64,000 nt of DNA from Paenibacillus sp. 1001270B_150601_E10 (GTDB lineage Bacteria > Bacillota > Bacilli > Paenibacillales > Paenibacillaceae): positions 1 through 64,000 of the forward strand of contig NZ_JADMOL010000007.1 of the NCBI RefSeq assembly GCF_015558675.1. The letters are read 5' to 3'. A program made the translations under genes and the position numbers. How positions within the stretch are numbered: position 1 is the first letter of the stretch; each line of letters begins with the position of its first letter. The notes below the pieces were generated by a model. The model saw only the letters and a list, made by a program, of their open reading frames with translations, did no database searches and was not told where the DNA came from. Below, in pieces: positions 8,506 to 17,635 of the stretch.

Positions 8506-8601
8506 TCATATTTGACATAATCGAAAGAGAGGAAAAACTTTGATTCGCACTTTCTTGATCTGGAACATCTTGTTGATGTTAATAGAGCAACCAATCATCA
8601 T
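8506..8601 (-). CDS. possible 31-residue ORF in the gatB-GNAT gap
   Basis: An ATGATG with AGGAGAAAA immediately upstream opens a 31-codon frame rich in Lys, Ile and Phe, ending TGA. No family is recognised and codon evidence is too short to decide. The 277-base gap otherwise holds only the gatB terminator and a short GCCGC/GCGGC hairpin at 8472-8486. Treat as unproven. Confidence 0.15.
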   Translation of the reverse strand: MMIGCSININKMFQIKKVRIKVFPLFRLCQI

Positions 8602-8662
8602 TTTTCTCCTGCTTTAACGGTATGCATAGATAGACAAGCAGCAAGCAATAGATTATGCACAG

Positions 8663-8700
8663 GCATAAAAAAACAGAACCACGCAAAAAGCATGGCTCTG
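8663..8700 (-). terminator. intrinsic terminator of gatCAB
   Basis: On the minus strand CAGAGCCATGC pairs with GCGTGGTTCTG (two G-U pairs) around a short loop, followed by seven T. It lies about 50 bases after the gatB stop. Confidence 0.85.
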
Positions 8701-8748
8701 TTCCGAACGATCATATTACAATCATCTTGAACGTCTCAAAAGAGGATA

Positions 8749-10188
8749 CTAACCCTTAAGAACCTCACGAAGAAGTTCATTGACGAGCCCAGGATTAGCC
8801 TTCCCTTTGGATTCCTTCATCACTTGTCCAACTAGGAAGCCAATCGCCTTATCCTTGCCAGCACGGAAATCTTCCACTGATTGAGGATTAGCGGCAACAA
8901 CCTTCTCCACGATCTCTTTGATCGCACCTGTATCGCTGATTTGAACAAGACCTTTTTCTTCGACAATGGCTTGAGGAGCCTTGCCTGTTTCGAGCATTTC
9001 CTTGAATACCGTCTTCGCGATCTTATTGTTGATCGTGCCCTTTTCAAGAAGGCCAATCATCTCGCCAAGCCCTTGACCCGTAAGCTTCACTTCATCGATG
9101 TCCTTGCTGTTCTGATTCAGGTAGCCAAGCAGATCGCCCATGATCCAGTTCGCAACAGCCTTGGCATCTTGCGTATAATTCAAGCTTACATCGAACAGAT
9201 CAGCGAGCTTCTTGGAGGATGTGATAACGCCAGCATCATAGCTCGATAAGCTGTAGTCCGCTGTGTAGCGAGCTTGTCTTGCATCAGGCAATTCAGGAAT
9301 GGTAGCACGCACGCGCTCCTGCCAAGCTTCATCAATATGAAGCTCCACAAGATCTGGGTCTGGGAAGTAGCGATAGTCATGCGCTTCTTCTTTCGTACGC
9401 ATCACTATGGTCCGTCCTTGCGCTTCATCCCAGCGGCGAGTCTCTTGAATCACTTTATCGCCGTCTTCCAGAACCTCCGTCTGGCGCTCGACTTCATACT
9501 CAAGTCCGCGCTGAACACCGCGGAAGGAGTTCATGTTCTTGAGCTCTGTCTTCGTACCGAATTCTTCTTGGCCGTAAGGACGAAGACTGACGTTTGCATC
9601 GCAGCGAAGGGAACCCTCTTCCATTTTCACATCAGACACGTCACAGTACTGCATAATCGCCTTCATTTTCTCCAAATAAGCTTTTGCTTCTTCAGGGGAG
9701 CGAAGATCCGCCTCGGATACAATCTCTACAAGCGGCGTTCCGCAGCGGTTCAAGTCTACCATGGACCCAAAGCCGCCATCCATGTGTGTCAGCTTGCCCG
9801 CATCCTCTTCCAAATGGAGACGGTTGATTCGAATACGCTTCGTTTCACCGTTTACTTCGATATCGATCCAGCCGTTCGTTCCGATCGGGCGATCATTCTG
9901 AGAGATCTGATAGGCCTTCGGAGAATCGGGATAGAAATAGTTTTTACGGTCAAAGTGACCGACAGATGAAATCTCACAATTCAATGCCATGGCTGCCTTC
10001 ATCGCATATTCAACCGCCTGACGGTTAAGCACCGGCAGCACGCCCGGATGACCTAGGCAGATAGGACAAGTTTGGCTATTCGGCGCCGCACCAAAGGATG
10101 TCGAGCAGCCGCAGAAGATCTTCGACTTCGTATGGAGCTCGACGTGCACCTCCAAGCCGATGACCGTTTCATATTGAGCTTGCGTCAT
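8749..10188 (-). CDS. gatB: aspartyl/glutamyl-tRNA amidotransferase subunit B
   Basis: 479 residues, full length. The N-terminal kinase-like domain carries [13 protein letters not shown] and the zinc cysteines ([18 protein letters not shown]). [19 protein letters not shown] and [20 protein letters not shown] are canonical GatB blocks. The C-terminal YqeY-like tRNA-binding domain ends with [12 protein letters not shown]. With GatA and GatC it converts Glu-tRNA(Gln), and usually Asp-tRNA(Asn), to the amidated forms, using ammonia tunnelled from GatA. It is the last gene of gatCAB, 18 bases after gatA, with GGAGGGAG before the ATG. A large open frame on the opposite strand is a composition shadow. 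Confidence 0.98.
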   Translation of the reverse strand: MTQAQYETVIGLEVHVELHTKSKIFCGCSTSFGAAPNSQTCPICLGHPGVLPVLNRQAVEYAMKAAMALNCEISSVGHFDRKNYFYPDSPKAYQISQNDRPIGTNGWIDIEVNGETKRIRINRLHLEEDAGKLTHMDGGFGSMVDLNRCGTPLVEIVSEADLRSPEEAKAYLEKMKAIMQYCDVSDVKMEEGSLRCDANVSLRPYGQEEFGTKTELKNMNSFRGVQRGLEYEVERQTEVLEDGDKVIQETRRWDEAQGRTIVMRTKEEAHDYRYFPDPDLVELHIDEAWQERVRATIPELPDARQARYTADYSLSSYDAGVITSSKKLADLFDVSLNYTQDAKAVANWIMGDLLGYLNQNSKDIDEVKLTGQGLGEMIGLLEKGTINNKIAKTVFKEMLETGKAPQAIVEEKGLVQISDTGAIKEIVEKVVAANPQSVEDFRAGKDKAIGFLVGQVMKESKGKANPGLVNELLREVLKG

Positions 10189-10206
10189 GTCAGGGTCTCC
10201 CTCCTC

Positions 10207-11664
10207 TTACAACTGCGGACGCAGCTTGTGATGTTCAGTATGCTGTTCGTAAGCATGAGCGGCCTTAAGCAGTCCAGCCTCATCAAAAGGCTTGCCGATG
10301 AGCTGCAATCCTACTGGAAGTCCATCCGCAAATCCACATGGAATGCTAATAGCTGGAACGCCGGCAAGGCTCACTGGAATCGTAAGAATATCGTTCATGT
10401 ACATTTGCAATGGATTGTCCACCTGCTCGCCAATCTTGAATGCCGTCGTCGGCGCAGTAGGCGCAAGCAGAATATCGAAGCGAGACAAGGCTTCGTCAAA
10501 GTCACGCTTAATCAATGTGCGAACCTTCTGAGCCTTGAGATAGAACGCATCGTAATAGCCGGAGCTAAGCGCATAAGTACCAAGCATAATGCGGCGCTTC
10601 ACTTCTTGGCCGAAGCCCTCGCTTCTGGACTTCACGTACAAATCAAGAAGATTGTCAGGACGCGATGCGCGCACGCCGTAACGGACGCCATCAAATCGAG
10701 CAAGGTTAGAGCTTGCTTCAGAAGAAGCGAGCAAATAATAAGCAGCAACAGCATATTCCGTATGCGGCATGGAGACTTCTTCCCATGTTGCGCCTAGAGA
10801 TTCATAGACCTTCAATGCCTCCATAATATTAGCCTTAACCGCAGGGTCAACACCCTCACCCATGTATTCCTTCGGAACGCCGATACGGAGTCCCTTCACA
10901 TCGCCTGTAAGCGCAGAAGCGTAAGAGGATACCTCCACATTCGCAGAAGTAGAGTCCATCTGATCATAACCAGCAATGGCTTCCAGCACATGAGCCGCAT
11001 CTTCAACCGTACGTGTTAATGGACCGATCTGATCCAAGGATGAAGCAAAGGCAACAAGTCCGAAGCGAGATACTCGACCATAGGTAGGCTTCAAGCCGAC
11101 AATCCCGCAGTAGGAAGCAGGCTGACGAATAGATCCGCCTGTATCAGAACCCAAGGAGAATGGGACTTGCAGCGCAGCAACAGAGGCTGCAGAACCGCCG
11201 CTGGAACCACCTGGAACACGCGTGATATCCCAAGGATTGCGTGTCGTTTGGTAAGCGGAGTTCTCATTTGAGCCTCCCATCGCAAATTCATCCATGTTGA
11301 GCTTGCCGATTGTAATGGCTCCCGCTTCCTTCAGCTTGCGGGATACCGTGGAATCGTACACAGGAACAAAGTTCTCGAGGAAGCGGCTTGCACAAGTAGT
11401 GCGCAGCCCATCTGTCACAATGTTGTCCTTGATCCCGATCGGAAGACCTGCGAGAAGCGATTCCGCCTCGCCTTTTGCATAACGCTCATCCCAAGCCTTA
11501 GCCGCGGTGCGAGCACGATCCTCATCCAGCGTAAGGAAGGCCTGAATCGACTCTTCCGTTTCCGCAATGCGAGCATAGGAAGCTTCCACAAGCTCTGAGG
11601 AAGATAAGTCGCGAGACTTCAAGCGCTGCTTTAATTCAGCTATATTCATATCCAAGATCGTCAA
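10207..11664 (-). CDS. gatA: aspartyl/glutamyl-tRNA amidotransferase subunit A
   Basis: 485 residues of the amidase-signature family. The Ser-cisSer-Lys triad is visible: Lys in [10 protein letters not shown], the Gly/Ser-rich loop [12 protein letters not shown], and the nucleophile Ser in [13 protein letters not shown]. GatA hydrolyses glutamine and feeds ammonia to GatB. The chosen TTG start has GAGGGGGA eight bases upstream; an in-frame ATG five codons later lacks a binding site. It lies 21 bases downstream of gatC in the same operon. Confidence 0.98.
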   Translation of the reverse strand: MTILDMNIAELKQRLKSRDLSSSELVEASYARIAETEESIQAFLTLDEDRARTAAKAWDERYAKGEAESLLAGLPIGIKDNIVTDGLRTTCASRFLENFVPVYDSTVSRKLKEAGAITIGKLNMDEFAMGGSNENSAYQTTRNPWDITRVPGGSSGGSAASVAALQVPFSLGSDTGGSIRQPASYCGIVGLKPTYGRVSRFGLVAFASSLDQIGPLTRTVEDAAHVLEAIAGYDQMDSTSANVEVSSYASALTGDVKGLRIGVPKEYMGEGVDPAVKANIMEALKVYESLGATWEEVSMPHTEYAVAAYYLLASSEASSNLARFDGVRYGVRASRPDNLLDLYVKSRSEGFGQEVKRRIMLGTYALSSGYYDAFYLKAQKVRTLIKRDFDEALSRFDILLAPTAPTTAFKIGEQVDNPLQMYMNDILTIPVSLAGVPAISIPCGFADGLPVGLQLIGKPFDEAGLLKAAHAYEQHTEHHKLRPQL

Positions 11665-11685
11665 CTAGAACATCCCCCTCTCAAC

Positions 11686-11973
11686 CTATTCGAGCACAGC
11701 AGGAACGAGGAAATGGCCCTCTTCCTCTTCTGGTGCATTCTTCATAACTTGTTCTATCGTAAGCGATTTACGCACCTCGTCATCACGCAGCACATTATGT
11801 ATCGGCAGTACGTGCGTAGTCGGTGCTACATCGTCTGTGTTCAACTCATTCAGCTTGTCCGCATAATTCAGAATCGCATTCAATTGACCTAAAAAGCGTT
11901 CCTTCTCTTCTGATGTTAGCTCCAAGCGTGCAAGACGTGCCACATGCTCAACGTTCTCTAAGCGAATGCTCAT
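11686..11973 (-). CDS. gatC: aspartyl/glutamyl-tRNA amidotransferase subunit C
   Basis: A 95-residue subunit that wraps GatA and GatB. Typical sequence: NVEHVARLARLELTSEEKE near the N terminus, then LNAILNYADKLNELNTDDV and the conserved THVLPIHNVLRDDEV. First gene of gatCAB. A sigma-A-like promoter lies about 60 bases upstream and AGGAGG precedes the start. Confidence 0.96.
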   Translation of the reverse strand: MSIRLENVEHVARLARLELTSEEKERFLGQLNAILNYADKLNELNTDDVAPTTHVLPIHNVLRDDEVRKSLTIEQVMKNAPEEEEGHFLVPAVLE

Positions 11974-12032
11974 ACGTTACAACATCCTCCTCACTATCCA
12001 TTGGCTGATCCAGCAGCCAAAATCATCCCTTT

Positions 12033-12061
12033 ATTATAGCGCAGAACGAAAATCAACTCAA
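12033..12061 (-). promoter_or_regulatory. sigma-A-like promoter of gatCAB
   Basis: TTGAGT, 17-base spacer, TATAAT on the minus strand, ending about 60 bases before the gatC start. The -10 is consensus. Confidence 0.6.
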
Positions 12062-12136
12062 TGCGACATGTTGACAGAAATTTACTGATTTTTCGATCCT
12101 CTGCTTTAAACCATCACCTTCAAGCTCCTTACAGAT

Positions 12137-12188
12137 AAAAACAAAGACACCGTACATGTCCTGCCTGTAAGCAGCATGCACGATGTCT
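12137..12188 (-). terminator. intrinsic terminator of the exporter gene pair
   Basis: Long stem GACATCGTGCATG / CATGTACGGTGTC (G-U pairs included), followed on the minus strand by TTTGTTTTT, about 20-70 bases after the stop of the downstream exporter gene. Confidence 0.8.
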
Positions 12189-12206
12189 TATGGTTGGTCA
12201 AAACGA

Positions 12207-12644
12207 TTATCGCTTTAAACTCATCCATTTGGGTCTCCGCAAGCGTGTGACACCTAACGTTAGGACAAAGCCCAACGAGATGCTAATCGCTGTCGAAAAG
12301 GAGAAAATGGCGGAGCTCCACGCCTGCTGCGTATTGCCCTGAACAAAGTCATACATCGTGGAGTACAATGCCCACCCTGGTACAAGCGGCACCAGCCCTG
12401 GCACAATAAAGCTGATCGCTGGCATCTTTGCTACGCGTGCAGCAATCTCTGAAAATATATTGAGCACACAGGAAGCAAAGAAATAGGCAACAAAGTCGCT
12501 TCCAAAGAGCGGCTTCACAAGAAGGAAGGTAAGCCAGCTTAATGCCCCAGCGAGGCCTGACACCAGCATTCCTTTGATACGAAGCTGAAAGGCGCCGCCA
12601 AAGCACATACTAATAAAAAATGAAGTTACGACCTGTACGATCAT
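12207..12644 (-). CDS. threonine/serine exporter family, small C-terminal-half subunit (YjjB/ThrE_2 type)
   Basis: 145 residues with four hydrophobic segments (for example VVTSFFISMCFGGAFQL, ISFIVPGLVPLVPGWALY). In ThrE these sequences form the second half of a single chain; here they are a separate gene, as in YjjP/YjjB pairs. It overlaps the upstream partner by ATGA, implying translational coupling. Substrate (threonine, serine or another small acid) is inferred from the family only. Confidence 0.8.
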   Translation of the reverse strand: MIVQVVTSFFISMCFGGAFQLRIKGMLVSGLAGALSWLTFLLVKPLFGSDFVAYFFASCVLNIFSEIAARVAKMPAISFIVPGLVPLVPGWALYSTMYDFVQGNTQQAWSSAIFSFSTAISISLGFVLTLGVTRLRRPKWMSLKR

Positions 12645-13414
12645 AAAATATCACTTCCAAACAGGCTCATACTCATTCCGATCACAGAACCAGAGCCCAC
12701 TGCGATAGCAATCGCAATTAACAGGGCTTCAGATACTCTAGACATACCGGATAAAAAGTCACCCGCCATAATATCACGCAGTGCATTGGCCATAATCAAT
12801 CCAGGAAACAGATTCATTAGAACCGAGATTAACATCATATTCGACATCTGGAACCATCCTGTCAATGTCAACAGGACAATACCTATGGCCGCCGCCACTC
12901 CACCAATAACATGAATAAAGACGACATTATACTGTCCTTTTTCAAACGGATACAGGACCAGCCGCATCACGGCACCCGCCACAAAGGCTCCCAGCGCGTC
13001 CAGCACGGATGCACCAAAGAAGATCGTATAGGCTGCAGAGATCAGGGCATAAAAGAGAGTGGAGAGCCACAAAGGATATCCCTGCATTTGCTCGATCTCT
13101 TTCAGCTCACGGTAGGCTTCATTGACAGATAGCTTGTCTGCAACAATGGCCCTCGACAGCTCATTGACCCTCACGATCTTCTGCAAATTAAAGCTTCGAT
13201 GCTTGATCCGCTTAATGACTGTCTTTGAACGAAAATCATCCTTTACCGCGGATGTAATAATAGCCGTTGGAACCACAAAGCTGTCCACCTGCTTAATGCC
13301 GTAGGCCTGGCAGATACGGTTGATCGTATCCTCAACCCGATAGGTCTCCCCACCGCTCTCAAGCATAATCTTGCCTGCATAAGTTGCGACATAGATGATG
13401 CGGCTTGCTTCCAT
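12641..13414 (-). CDS. threonine/serine exporter family, large N-terminal-half subunit (YjjP/DUF1212 type)
   Basis: 257 residues. The soluble N-terminal part has the signature IMLESGGETYRVEDTINRI. It is followed by five to six membrane segments from about residue 115 (YALISAAYTIFFGASVLDALGAFVAGAV and onward). It works with the downstream small subunit as a split ThrE-like exporter. The start has GGAGAGGAAG upstream. The 360 bases in front hold no gene but contain a structured repeat element (13551-13659). Confidence 0.8.
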   Translation of the reverse strand: MEASRIIYVATYAGKIMLESGGETYRVEDTINRICQAYGIKQVDSFVVPTAIITSAVKDDFRSKTVIKRIKHRSFNLQKIVRVNELSRAIVADKLSVNEAYRELKEIEQMQGYPLWLSTLFYALISAAYTIFFGASVLDALGAFVAGAVMRLVLYPFEKGQYNVVFIHVIGGVAAAIGIVLLTLTGWFQMSNMMLISVLMNLFPGLIMANALRDIMAGDFLSGMSRVSEALLIAIAIAVGSGSVIGMSMSLFGSDIL

Positions 13415-13550
13415 TCTGCGTACTTCCTCTCCACCTGATGTTACTAGCTGCTTAAGTCGAACGCTCTCGGTGACCTTACCGGCTGTGGAGAGGCGTCCAC
13501 ATCATACATTGATAAGAAGAATAGGACAAGCTCCTTCTTCTCACAGTGAG

Positions 13551-13659
13551 AAAACCTCTATCGAGGCCATTCAAAGATGAACGACCGCGCCTAGAGGCAG
13601 GTTTTATCGCCAATATAGAATTCGAAGACACTCTGGAAGCAGCACTTATAAATTCTATA
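13551..13659 (-). repeat. structured intergenic repeat element, copy 1
   Basis: Shares a conserved core with 52683-52788: CGAGGCCATTCAAAGATGA on the plus strand, differing by one inserted A and one A/G change, followed by CGACCG. Outer arms CCTCTA (13555-13560) and TAGAGG (13592-13597), extended by AAAAC / GTTTT, enclose the core. A second stem TATAGAATT (13614-13622) / AATTCTATA (13651-13659) has a 28-base loop. In the second copy the arms differ in sequence but still pair. The core itself folds better as minus-strand RNA (GGTCGTTC / GAATGGCC with G-U pairs). It lies between two minus-strand genes, 3' of the IDEAL-domain gene. Type unknown: a 3'-UTR RNA or a small mobile element. Confidence 0.6.
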
Positions 13660-13775
13660 TATGGTGAAAAAGACGTGCAGTGCACTCCGCTGATAAGGCG
13701 AAACCGCTATCTGGCACGTCTTCCTCATAACGATGGATATCCACTATCCATAGTATGACCCAATCTTATCTTGTC

Positions 13776-14156
13776 TTATATCCACGCTCTCAAGTTGACT
13801 TTACGAATAAAGTCTTCGGCAGTCATGGGCTCAGAGCCTTCTTCTTGTTCCGCCTCTACCTCTTCCTCGTCATTCATCAAACGACGGAACAAGGCTTCGT
13901 TGCGTGTAGCAAGCGCATAATCTATCAGCGCCTCCCGTTCGACGCGTTCCGCTTCCTGCTGAATCAGCAGGTCTTCGCATTCAATATCTGAAGCCGGTAC
14001 GAAGAAGTTGCGGTTTGCTTTCGGAACTCGGATGACATAATCAAAGGCGTTATCCGCGTTGCGGTCATATGCAATAATATAGCCGTATTCCCCGATAGGC
14101 AGTTGTTGTTCGAAACGGTCGGCGACAATGACTACTTTCTCTCCCAATTGCAGCAT
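13776..14156 (-). CDS. IDEAL-domain-containing protein with N-terminal KOW-like segment
   Basis: 126 residues. Residues 1-60 (LGEKVVIVADRFEQQLPIGE) look like a small beta-barrel 'turnover of RNA/protein' type fold, but I cannot assign a family firmly. Residues about 75-95 (REALIDYALATRNEALFRRL) match the short IDEAL motif found in several Firmicute proteins. The C-terminal tail is acidic. GGAGG lies eight bases before the ATG. Function unknown. It sits alone between an M24 peptidase gene and the structured repeat. Confidence 0.6.
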   Translation of the reverse strand: MLQLGEKVVIVADRFEQQLPIGEYGYIIAYDRNADNAFDYVIRVPKANRNFFVPASDIECEDLLIQQEAERVEREALIDYALATRNEALFRRLMNDEEEVEAEQEEGSEPMTAEDFIRKVNLRAWI

Positions 14157-14240
14157 TGGTCATGCCTCCCAGCCAATAGGTCCGATAGACCATTTTTCAC
14201 TATGTTACTAAAAAAGTGTCGCGGTGTAAACGTCCGATCA

Positions 14241-15476
14241 TTACCTGTCGCGGCTCTTCACAGCAATAATTCCTTCTGGCGCGGTCGTCAATCTTTCGAA
14301 TCCATCCTTTGTAATCAGATAGGTATTCTCAATTCCTACAACACCACGGCCAGGGAACGTAAACTTCGGCTCGATTGCAATCACCATGCCCGGTGTGAGC
14401 TCTTGCTTGAAACCTCTTGCCAGTACCGGCCATTCATCAATCTCCATGCCAATTCCATGGCCTAAGAATTTGACTTGATCCTCTCCATAACCCATAAAGT
14501 GATCGGAGAGACCTGCTTCTTCAGCAATGCGGAGGGCATCTGTGTAAAGTGACTCACAAATGGTGCCTGGCACTAGCTTTTTCTCCGTCTCACGAAGAAT
14601 GTGTTCAGATACCTGATAGGCTCTCTCAAGATCTTCATCCAGCTTACCGATGACAAGTGTTCGGGTCTGATCGATGACATACCCGTCAATACAGCAGCCG
14701 ATATCAACTAAGATTGGCTCATTTTCACTGATAACCTTGCGGCTCGCTCCTTGAGGAGCAGCAGGCGTGAGCCCTCTTCCTCCTGCAGGACCATCAAAAT
14801 ACGTTGGCTCTGCAGCTGCATCCCCGCTTGCAACCATCCCTGTGATAATCTCTTGATTGTACCCGCGCATTCTCATGATGCCGACATGCCCCTGCATCCG
14901 GAATATATGCTCAATATGAGCGATGAGCTCCAGTTCCATCATGCCTGGTCTTACGTAGTTGACCGCTTCAATAAATGCACGGTGAGCCGCAATCGCTGCC
15001 ATACGAATACGAGCCACTTCGTAAGGAGATTTCACCATTCGAAGCTCTCTAAATAGGATGGAGCCATCCACCCATTTGGCTTTGGGAAGGACAGCCTGAA
15101 GTCTTTTGAACTGCTGTACCGGTAACACATCATACTCGGTGGCTATCGTTGGCGTGTGTTCGCTGCTGTACAACTCAGGAAAGAAGCTCCCAACGGTGTC
15201 CTCAAGCTGTCTAAACGAACCCATGCGAGCGACGCGAATCTTAGATTCCAATACTGCACGCTCATAGCTGCGCTTCACAAGGAAGATTGGCTCTCCCACT
15301 TGAGGAACAACCACATATCCTGTCTGCATCGAACCGGTTATATAATAAATATCCACATTCTGCGTGACGAAGAACAAATGAATCTGTTTCTTTTTCATCT
15401 CTTCTTGCAATCGAGCAATCCGATCCTTGCGTTCTAGCATGCTTGAAGTAACGGGTTTGTGTTCATTCGCTGTCAT
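14241..15476 (-). CDS. M24 family metallopeptidase (Xaa-Pro peptidase type)
   Basis: 411 residues: a creatinase-like N-terminal domain (about 15-165) and a pita-bread catalytic domain (about 170-400). All five metal ligands of the M24 family are visible: the two Asp in ILVDIGCCIDGYVIDQTRT, His in FLGHGIGMEI, Glu in AIEPKFTF, and Glu in GIENTYLI. The family cleaves N-terminal Xaa-Pro or related bonds in the cytoplasm, but prolidase and creatinase-like relatives cannot be distinguished by eye. GGAGG precedes the start. Single-gene unit. Confidence 0.85.
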   Translation of the reverse strand: MTANEHKPVTSSMLERKDRIARLQEEMKKKQIHLFFVTQNVDIYYITGSMQTGYVVVPQVGEPIFLVKRSYERAVLESKIRVARMGSFRQLEDTVGSFFPELYSSEHTPTIATEYDVLPVQQFKRLQAVLPKAKWVDGSILFRELRMVKSPYEVARIRMAAIAAHRAFIEAVNYVRPGMMELELIAHIEHIFRMQGHVGIMRMRGYNQEIITGMVASGDAAAEPTYFDGPAGGRGLTPAAPQGASRKVISENEPILVDIGCCIDGYVIDQTRTLVIGKLDEDLERAYQVSEHILRETEKKLVPGTICESLYTDALRIAEEAGLSDHFMGYGEDQVKFLGHGIGMEIDEWPVLARGFKQELTPGMVIAIEPKFTFPGRGVVGIENTYLITKDGFERLTTAPEGIIAVKSRDR

Positions 15477-15674
15477 ATCAATTCCTCCATTTCAGTCCTC
15501 TATATCTATTTTAAACCTATCGGTCTCTAACCCAACAAAACAGCATAATGATAACACGAACATTTCTGTCTTGCTATGAACGAAACCAAAGTAATCGAAG
15601 ACAACCTAAAGGGGATTGTGTAAAATGTAAGCGCAGGATAAATAAGGAACACTCATTTAAGAAGGAGGATCATT

Positions 15675-16829
15675 ATGCAAGCAACTGCTCTGCAATCCCG
15701 CATCCAAGCCATTGATATCATTCGCGGCTTCGCAGTCTTCGGCATTCTTTTGGTGAATATTCCTGATATGGTCGGAAATGGCCTTCATTATCGCTTTGAT
15801 TTATCAGGAAGTGATGCGATTATTCGGTTATTATATGATCTCTTCATTCAAACCAAATTCTATACGATCTTCTCGTTTTTATTTGGACTATCGTTCTTCC
15901 TCTTCATGAAGAGAGCGGAAGAGCGCGGAAACAAAGCTTCCTCGCTATTTAGGCGGAGGTTATGGATTCTGCTGGGCATAGGCCTCATCCATCTTATTCT
16001 ACTATGGTTTGGAGATATCTTACATATTTATGCTGCCATAGGATTCCTGCTCTTCTTATTCTATAAAAGAAAGCCACGGACACTTGCCGTATGGGGGATT
16101 GTCCTGATCGGCCTGTACACGCTCATTACGGCCGCTTCGAATATGTTGATGATCTATGATCCAGAACTCGCAAACGGCAGCTTGTTCAAAGCTGTACCCA
16201 ATCTAGGCGAGCGATGGGAGTACTTTCTTACACAAGGCATCGGAAATCTCATTTTAATAAGCTTTGAGGTGCTTGGGTTATTTTTGATAGGCTTATATGC
16301 AGGAAAAAAACAGTGGTTTGAGCATAGAGAGCGCTACAACTCCAAAAGTGTAAAGCGCACCCAATGGATAACACTCGTGTTATCTTTGATTCTATTCATC
16401 CCGATTCTATGGCATTTTGTTACGAAGGAGCAGTACGACTCCAATCAGGTCATCTTTTTTATCTACCTGTCCGGGAAGAGCATGGCCATCTTTTATATCT
16501 GTACGTTGTTAAGACTAATTGCTCGCTTAGGTGAACGCTCATTTTCATCTCTTGCTGCCGTAGGAAGGATGGCCTTGACCAATTATCTGATGCATACCGT
16601 GCTGGTGTTCATCCTGTACCGTTGGCTATGGCCAGGGATTGGAGAGGCGTACTGGATCGGTACGGCGACAGCGGCCTTGATCATCGTGCTGCAGCTTGCA
16701 GCAAGCAAGCTCTGGCTGCGATACTATTACATGGGTCCTATCGAGTGGCTTTGGCGCGCCGGAACCTATGGGAAGTTTGCTCCGCTTCGGCGCAAGCAGG
16801 AAGCACGTTCATTCTACTCCTCCATGTGA
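15675..16829 (+). CDS. DUF418 / YeiB-family membrane protein
   Basis: 384 residues with nine to ten hydrophobic segments. It opens with the family signature RIQAIDIIRGFAVFGILLVNI, and the C-terminal DUF418 part contains RMALTNYLMHTVL and PIEWLWRAGTYGKF. The fold is related to acyltransferase-3 membrane proteins, but no reaction is established. It has a strong AAGGAGGATC site and points right, opposite to its neighbours. It ends at a shared hairpin terminator. Confidence 0.85.
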   Translation: MQATALQSRIQAIDIIRGFAVFGILLVNIPDMVGNGLHYRFDLSGSDAIIRLLYDLFIQTKFYTIFSFLFGLSFFLFMKRAEERGNKASSLFRRRLWILLGIGLIHLILLWFGDILHIYAAIGFLLFLFYKRKPRTLAVWGIVLIGLYTLITAASNMLMIYDPELANGSLFKAVPNLGERWEYFLTQGIGNLILISFEVLGLFLIGLYAGKKQWFEHRERYNSKSVKRTQWITLVLSLILFIPILWHFVTKEQYDSNQVIFFIYLSGKSMAIFYICTLLRLIARLGERSFSSLAAVGRMALTNYLMHTVLVFILYRWLWPGIGEAYWIGTATAALIIVLQLAASKLWLRYYYMGPIEWLWRAGTYGKFAPLRRKQEARSFYSSM

Positions 16830-16868
16830 GAAAGACTCTTGGCAAAGGCCTTCAAAGAAGAGTAATGA

Positions 16869-16943
16869 AAGAAAAGCACTTCATCTCTAGTCTATACTTT
16901 CGCTGCATGGCGAAAGCTAAAGATTCGAGTGAAGTGCTTTATT
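16869..16943. terminator. bidirectional terminator with nested hairpin
   Basis: Outer stem AAAGCACTTCA / TGAAGTGCTTT (16873-16940) encloses an inner perfect stem CTTTCGC / GCGAAAG. It lies between the convergent DUF418 and MBL-fold genes. Only short T runs flank it. Confidence 0.7.
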
Positions 16944-16964
16944 GCGTGTCATTCTCCAAGCCAA

Positions 16965-17588
16965 TTAAAGAAACGGATTATGCTGCTTCTCATAGCCAAC
17001 CGTTGTCGCAGGACCATGACCTGGATAGACGTTCATGTGATCCCCTAACGGCAGAACCTTCTCTTGGATCGACTTGAAGAGCTCGCGCGGATTGCCTCCA
17101 GGCAGGTCCGTGCGTCCCACAGATGTTCGGAACAGCACATCGCCAGCGAATAGATGCTTGTCATGCAGGAAGCTGACGCTGCCTGGGGAATGTCCAGGCG
17201 TATGCAGAACCTTAAAGGTATGCCCGATAAGCTCTAGCTCCTGCCCGTCTTCAAGCAGGTGCTCAGCAGGCTCGAATGTCATCGGACGCGTAACCTGCGG
17301 CCAGCGAAGGGAACCGTTCCACTCTGCTGAAGTAAGCCATTCAGCCTCTTCATGATGGATGTATACCGGACAGCCATAGCGATCTCGCACCTGCTTGAGA
17401 CCGCCGATATGGTCAAAATGGGCATGGGTGAGCAGAATGGCCTTTACCTCATAGCCTTCAAGCGGCTTGAAAATACGATCGGGGTTCATACCCGGATCTA
17501 TAATAAGCGCTTCTTTCGTCGCTTCATTTAACAATAAATATACATTCGTCTCCAGCGGTCCTAGCGGAAACGTCACGATCTTGAACAT
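16965..17588 (-). CDS. MBL-fold metallo-hydrolase, YqgX/glyoxalase-II type
   Basis: 207 residues. The metal site THAHFDHIGG is at residues 54-62 (His55, His57, Asp59, His60). Further ligands come from HTPGHSPGS, the bridging Asp in FAGDVLF, and the terminal His in YPGHGPAT. This matches short bacterial hydroxyacylglutathione-hydrolase-like enzymes such as YqgX. The true substrate, possibly S-lactoyl-bacillithiol in Firmicutes, is inference. The start site AAGGCGGTG is moderate. Confidence 0.85.
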   Translation of the reverse strand: MFKIVTFPLGPLETNVYLLLNEATKEALIIDPGMNPDRIFKPLEGYEVKAILLTHAHFDHIGGLKQVRDRYGCPVYIHHEEAEWLTSAEWNGSLRWPQVTRPMTFEPAEHLLEDGQELELIGHTFKVLHTPGHSPGSVSFLHDKHLFAGDVLFRTSVGRTDLPGGNPRELFKSIQEKVLPLGDHMNVYPGHGPATTVGYEKQHNPFL

Positions 17589-17635
17589 GTTGATTGGACA
17601 CCGCCTTTAGTTAACATTACGTTCTATTCTTTCTC

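Noticed and set aside
9274-9969. Long open frame antisense to gatB
   Set aside because: gatB is certain on the other strand; the frame's product is low-complexity Arg/Phe/Leu rich, without a binding site. A shadow.
10072-10797. Open frame of 241 codons antisense to gatB/gatA
   Set aside because: Spans two certain genes on the opposite strand and has no recognisable domain.
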